Assembly: GCF_014842075.1 (NCBI RefSeq)
Contig: NZ_JACYVA010000001.1
Location: 372,001-436,000, forward strand
Reading direction: 5' to 3'
Length of the DNA stretch: 64,000 bases
Origin: Sphingomonas sp. CFBP 13720
GTDB lineage: Bacteria > Pseudomonadota > Alphaproteobacteria > Sphingomonadales > Sphingomonadaceae
Shown: piece after piece, positions 62,571 to 64,000 of the stretch
Numbering within the stretch: the stretch's first letter is position 1
How the letters are laid out: the number at the start of each line of letters is the position of its first letter
Notes under the pieces: model-generated
What the model saw: the letters and a program-made list of their open reading frames with translations, nothing else
What the model was told of the DNA's origin: nothing
Database searches by the model: none
Position numbers and translations under genes: made by a program

Positions 62571-64000
62571 CGTCGCATGGGGGCTGGCGGTCGCCGCAAC
62601 CTGTGCCGCCGCCCCGGCCGCGGCGCAGGAAGCGCGCGCGGGCTTCGGCGTGGAGGTCGCGGTCGATCCCGCGCCGCAGGAACTCGAATATCTGCAACTC
62701 GAAGTCTATCTGAACGATCATTCCACCGGGTACGTCGCGTCCTTCACGCGGCGGGCGAACGGACGGTTCAGCTCGCCCGCCGCCGAACTGCGCACCATCG
62801 GCGTGCAATCGGTCAGCGCGGATGCGGCGGGCGAGGTCATGCTCGACCGTGTGCCCGGCCTGTTCCATCGCTATGACGACGCGCGACAGACGATGTGGCT
62901 GACGCTCGGCCCCACGGCGCAACGCCCGACGATCATCGATGCGGCCGGCGGGGATCGCGACGCGCGCCGTGTGGCGGCGGTTCGCCCGCCCCCCGGCGCG
63001 ACGCTGGACTACACCTTGTTCGCCAGCGCCAGCGACACGCCCGGCGGACCGCGCTTCGGCGGGGTGTCGGGCGCGGTCGGCCTGCGCATGTTCGGGGCGT
63101 TCGGACTGGTCGAAAGCGATGCGATCGGCGTTACCGGCGACGGGTTGCGCGTCACCCGGCTGTCGACCACCTACAGCTACGAAGACCCCGAACGCCTCGT
63201 CACCGCACGCGCGGGCGATGTCGTGAACGGCGGTCTGGCATGGACGCGCCCGATCCGCATGGCGGGCATTCAGTTGCAGCGCAGTTTCGGCATCCGGCCC
63301 GATCTGGTCACGCTGCCCATCCCGCGCCTGTCGGGCAGTGCGGCGGCGCCATCGACACTCGACCTGTATATCGATCGGGTCCGTGCGTTGTCGGCCGATT
63401 TACCCGCCGGTCCCTATGCCATCGCGCATCCGCCGATGGTTCAGGGCGCGGGACAGGCGACGGTGGTCGTGCGCGATGCGCTGGGTCGCGAAACGATATC
63501 GTCGACGCCGTTCTATGCGTCGCCGCAACTGCTGGCTCGGGGGCTGACCGATTTCAGCGCCGAACTCGGCTTCCCACGGCGCGGCTTCGCCACGCGCTCG
63601 AACGACTATGACGGACGGCCGATCGGATCGGCATCGCTCCGGCGCGGCCTGTCCGACCGCTTTACCGTGCAGGGACATGTCGAAGCGGGCGCGGGCGTGA
63701 CGCAGGCCGGCGCAGGCGGCGTGCTCAACCTGCGCGACGCCGCCTTGCTGTCGGTCGCGGGATCGGCAAGCTATGCCGGCGGACGGACCGGCGGGCTGAT
63801 CGACGTGGCGTTCGAAACGCGACGGGCCGATCTGGTGATCCTGCTCCGCACGATGCGGGCGATCGGACCCTATCAGGATCTCGCGTCGCGCACCGCATCG
63901 TTCGGCCCGGTACAGGCGGGCGACCGGCGGGTTTTCGGCGCACCACGCGAAGTCGACCAGTTCTCGCTGTCGCTTCCCCTGCGACGGCTGGACGCTTCGC
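62548..64000 (+). CDS. Outer membrane usher (N-terminal part, cut by window end)
   Basis: The frame is open from TTG 62548 to the end of the window (484 codons). TTG gives a good signal peptide (SSSRRSDVAWGLAVAATCAA, cut near AAAQ) and overlaps the chaperone stop by 23 bases. The mature part begins with the usher N-terminal domain (LEVYLNDHSTGYVASF, ELRTIGVQS), followed by beta-barrel strands such as RLSTTYSYEDPERLVTARAG, FGIRPDLVTLPIPRLSGSA and a plug region. The usher forms the outer-membrane pore through which the pilus is built. The C-terminal half is outside the window. Confidence 0.88.
   Translation, partial: MSSSRRSDVAWGLAVAATCAAAPAAAQEARAGFGVEVAVDPAPQELEYLQLEVYLNDHSTGYVASFTRRANGRFSSPAAELRTIGVQSVSADAAGEVMLDRVPGLFHRYDDARQTMWLTLGPTAQRPTIIDAAGGDRDARRVAAVRPPPGATLDYTLFASASDTPGGPRFGGVSGAVGLRMFGAFGLVESDAIGVTGDGLRVTRLSTTYSYEDPERLVTARAGDVVNGGLAWTRPIRMAGIQLQRSFGIRPDLVTLPIPRLSGSAAAPSTLDLYIDRVRALSADLPAGPYAIAHPPMVQGAGQATVVVRDALGRETISSTPFYASPQLLARGLTDFSAELGFPRRGFATRSNDYDGRPIGSASLRRGLSDRFTVQGHVEAGAGVTQAGAGGVLNLRDAALLSVAGSASYAGGRTGGLIDVAFETRRADLVILLRTMRAIGPYQDLASRTASFGPVQAGDRRVFGAPREVDQFSLSLPLRRLDAS

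Overview
The window is chromosomal DNA from a GC-rich alphaproteobacterium, most likely Sphingomonas or a close sphingomonad. I infer this from an Entner-Doudoroff gene run (zwf-pgl-edd-glk-eda), the order lapA-pyrF-trpF-trpB-trpA-accD-folC, a UrcA-family protein, a spore-coat-U type chaperone-usher locus, and the many start codons that overlap the preceding stop (ATGA, GTGA). No 16S rRNA gene is present, so the genus is an inference. No phage, transposase or CRISPR array was found. The only insertion-like element is a GxxExxY gene between terminal inverted repeats, sitting inside the fatty-acid synthesis cluster.

Layout. 1-5138: end of zwf, then pgl, edd, glk, eda (glucose to pyruvate plus glyceraldehyde-3-phosphate) and a DUF5946-like gene. 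5144-10495, minus strand: fabD, the inverted-repeat cassette, fabG, an unknown secreted protein, acpP, fabF and mltG. 10662-12511: an RcnB-like protein, then rpsF-rpsR-rplI with a candidate leader hairpin and a clear terminator. 12758-17365: tRNA-Glu(CTC), a glutathione transferase, an EF-hand protein, an OmpR-type two-component pair and an EEP-fold hydrolase. 17362-25762: patatin-like hydrolase, lapA, pyrF, trpF, trpB, trpA, accD and folC. 25765-32115: an AmpG-like permease divergent from a 1516-residue RTX nuclease of the ExeM/NucH type.

32159-47932: mixed housekeeping and stress genes. These are a lone receiver protein, rluB with a repeat-rich tail, rsmD, a UrcA protein, uvrD with an alphaproteobacterial SOS box, an alpha/beta hydrolase, an MFS exporter, cysK, a SleB-type hydrolase, a bPH-domain pair, purS-purQ, a queuosine-precursor transporter, tRNA-Arg(TCT), an unknown gene and a TetR regulator with operator-like sites.

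48102-52338: two tandem ferritin-like secreted proteins divergent from a Crp/Fnr regulator, then an ECF sigma/anti-sigma pair. 52473-60389: a C4-dicarboxylate module of dctD, dctB, dctA, an alginate-export-type porin and malic enzyme. It links sensing, outer-membrane passage, inner-membrane uptake and conversion of malate to pyruvate. 60529-64000: a small Arg-rich secreted protein and the start of an archaic chaperone-usher pilus locus, with the usher cut by the window end.

The points most worth a second look are regulatory. The DctD-like activator has lost the GAFTGA loop needed for sigma-54, and a perfect DctD-type palindrome lies between dctB and dctA. uvrD has a GTTC-N7-GTTC box against its start codon. 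Malic enzyme appears to start at ATT behind a hairpin and a strong Shine-Dalgarno. rluB has no ordinary start codon where its S4 domain begins. Two N4-spaced inverted repeats lie between the ferritin-like pair and the Crp/Fnr gene.
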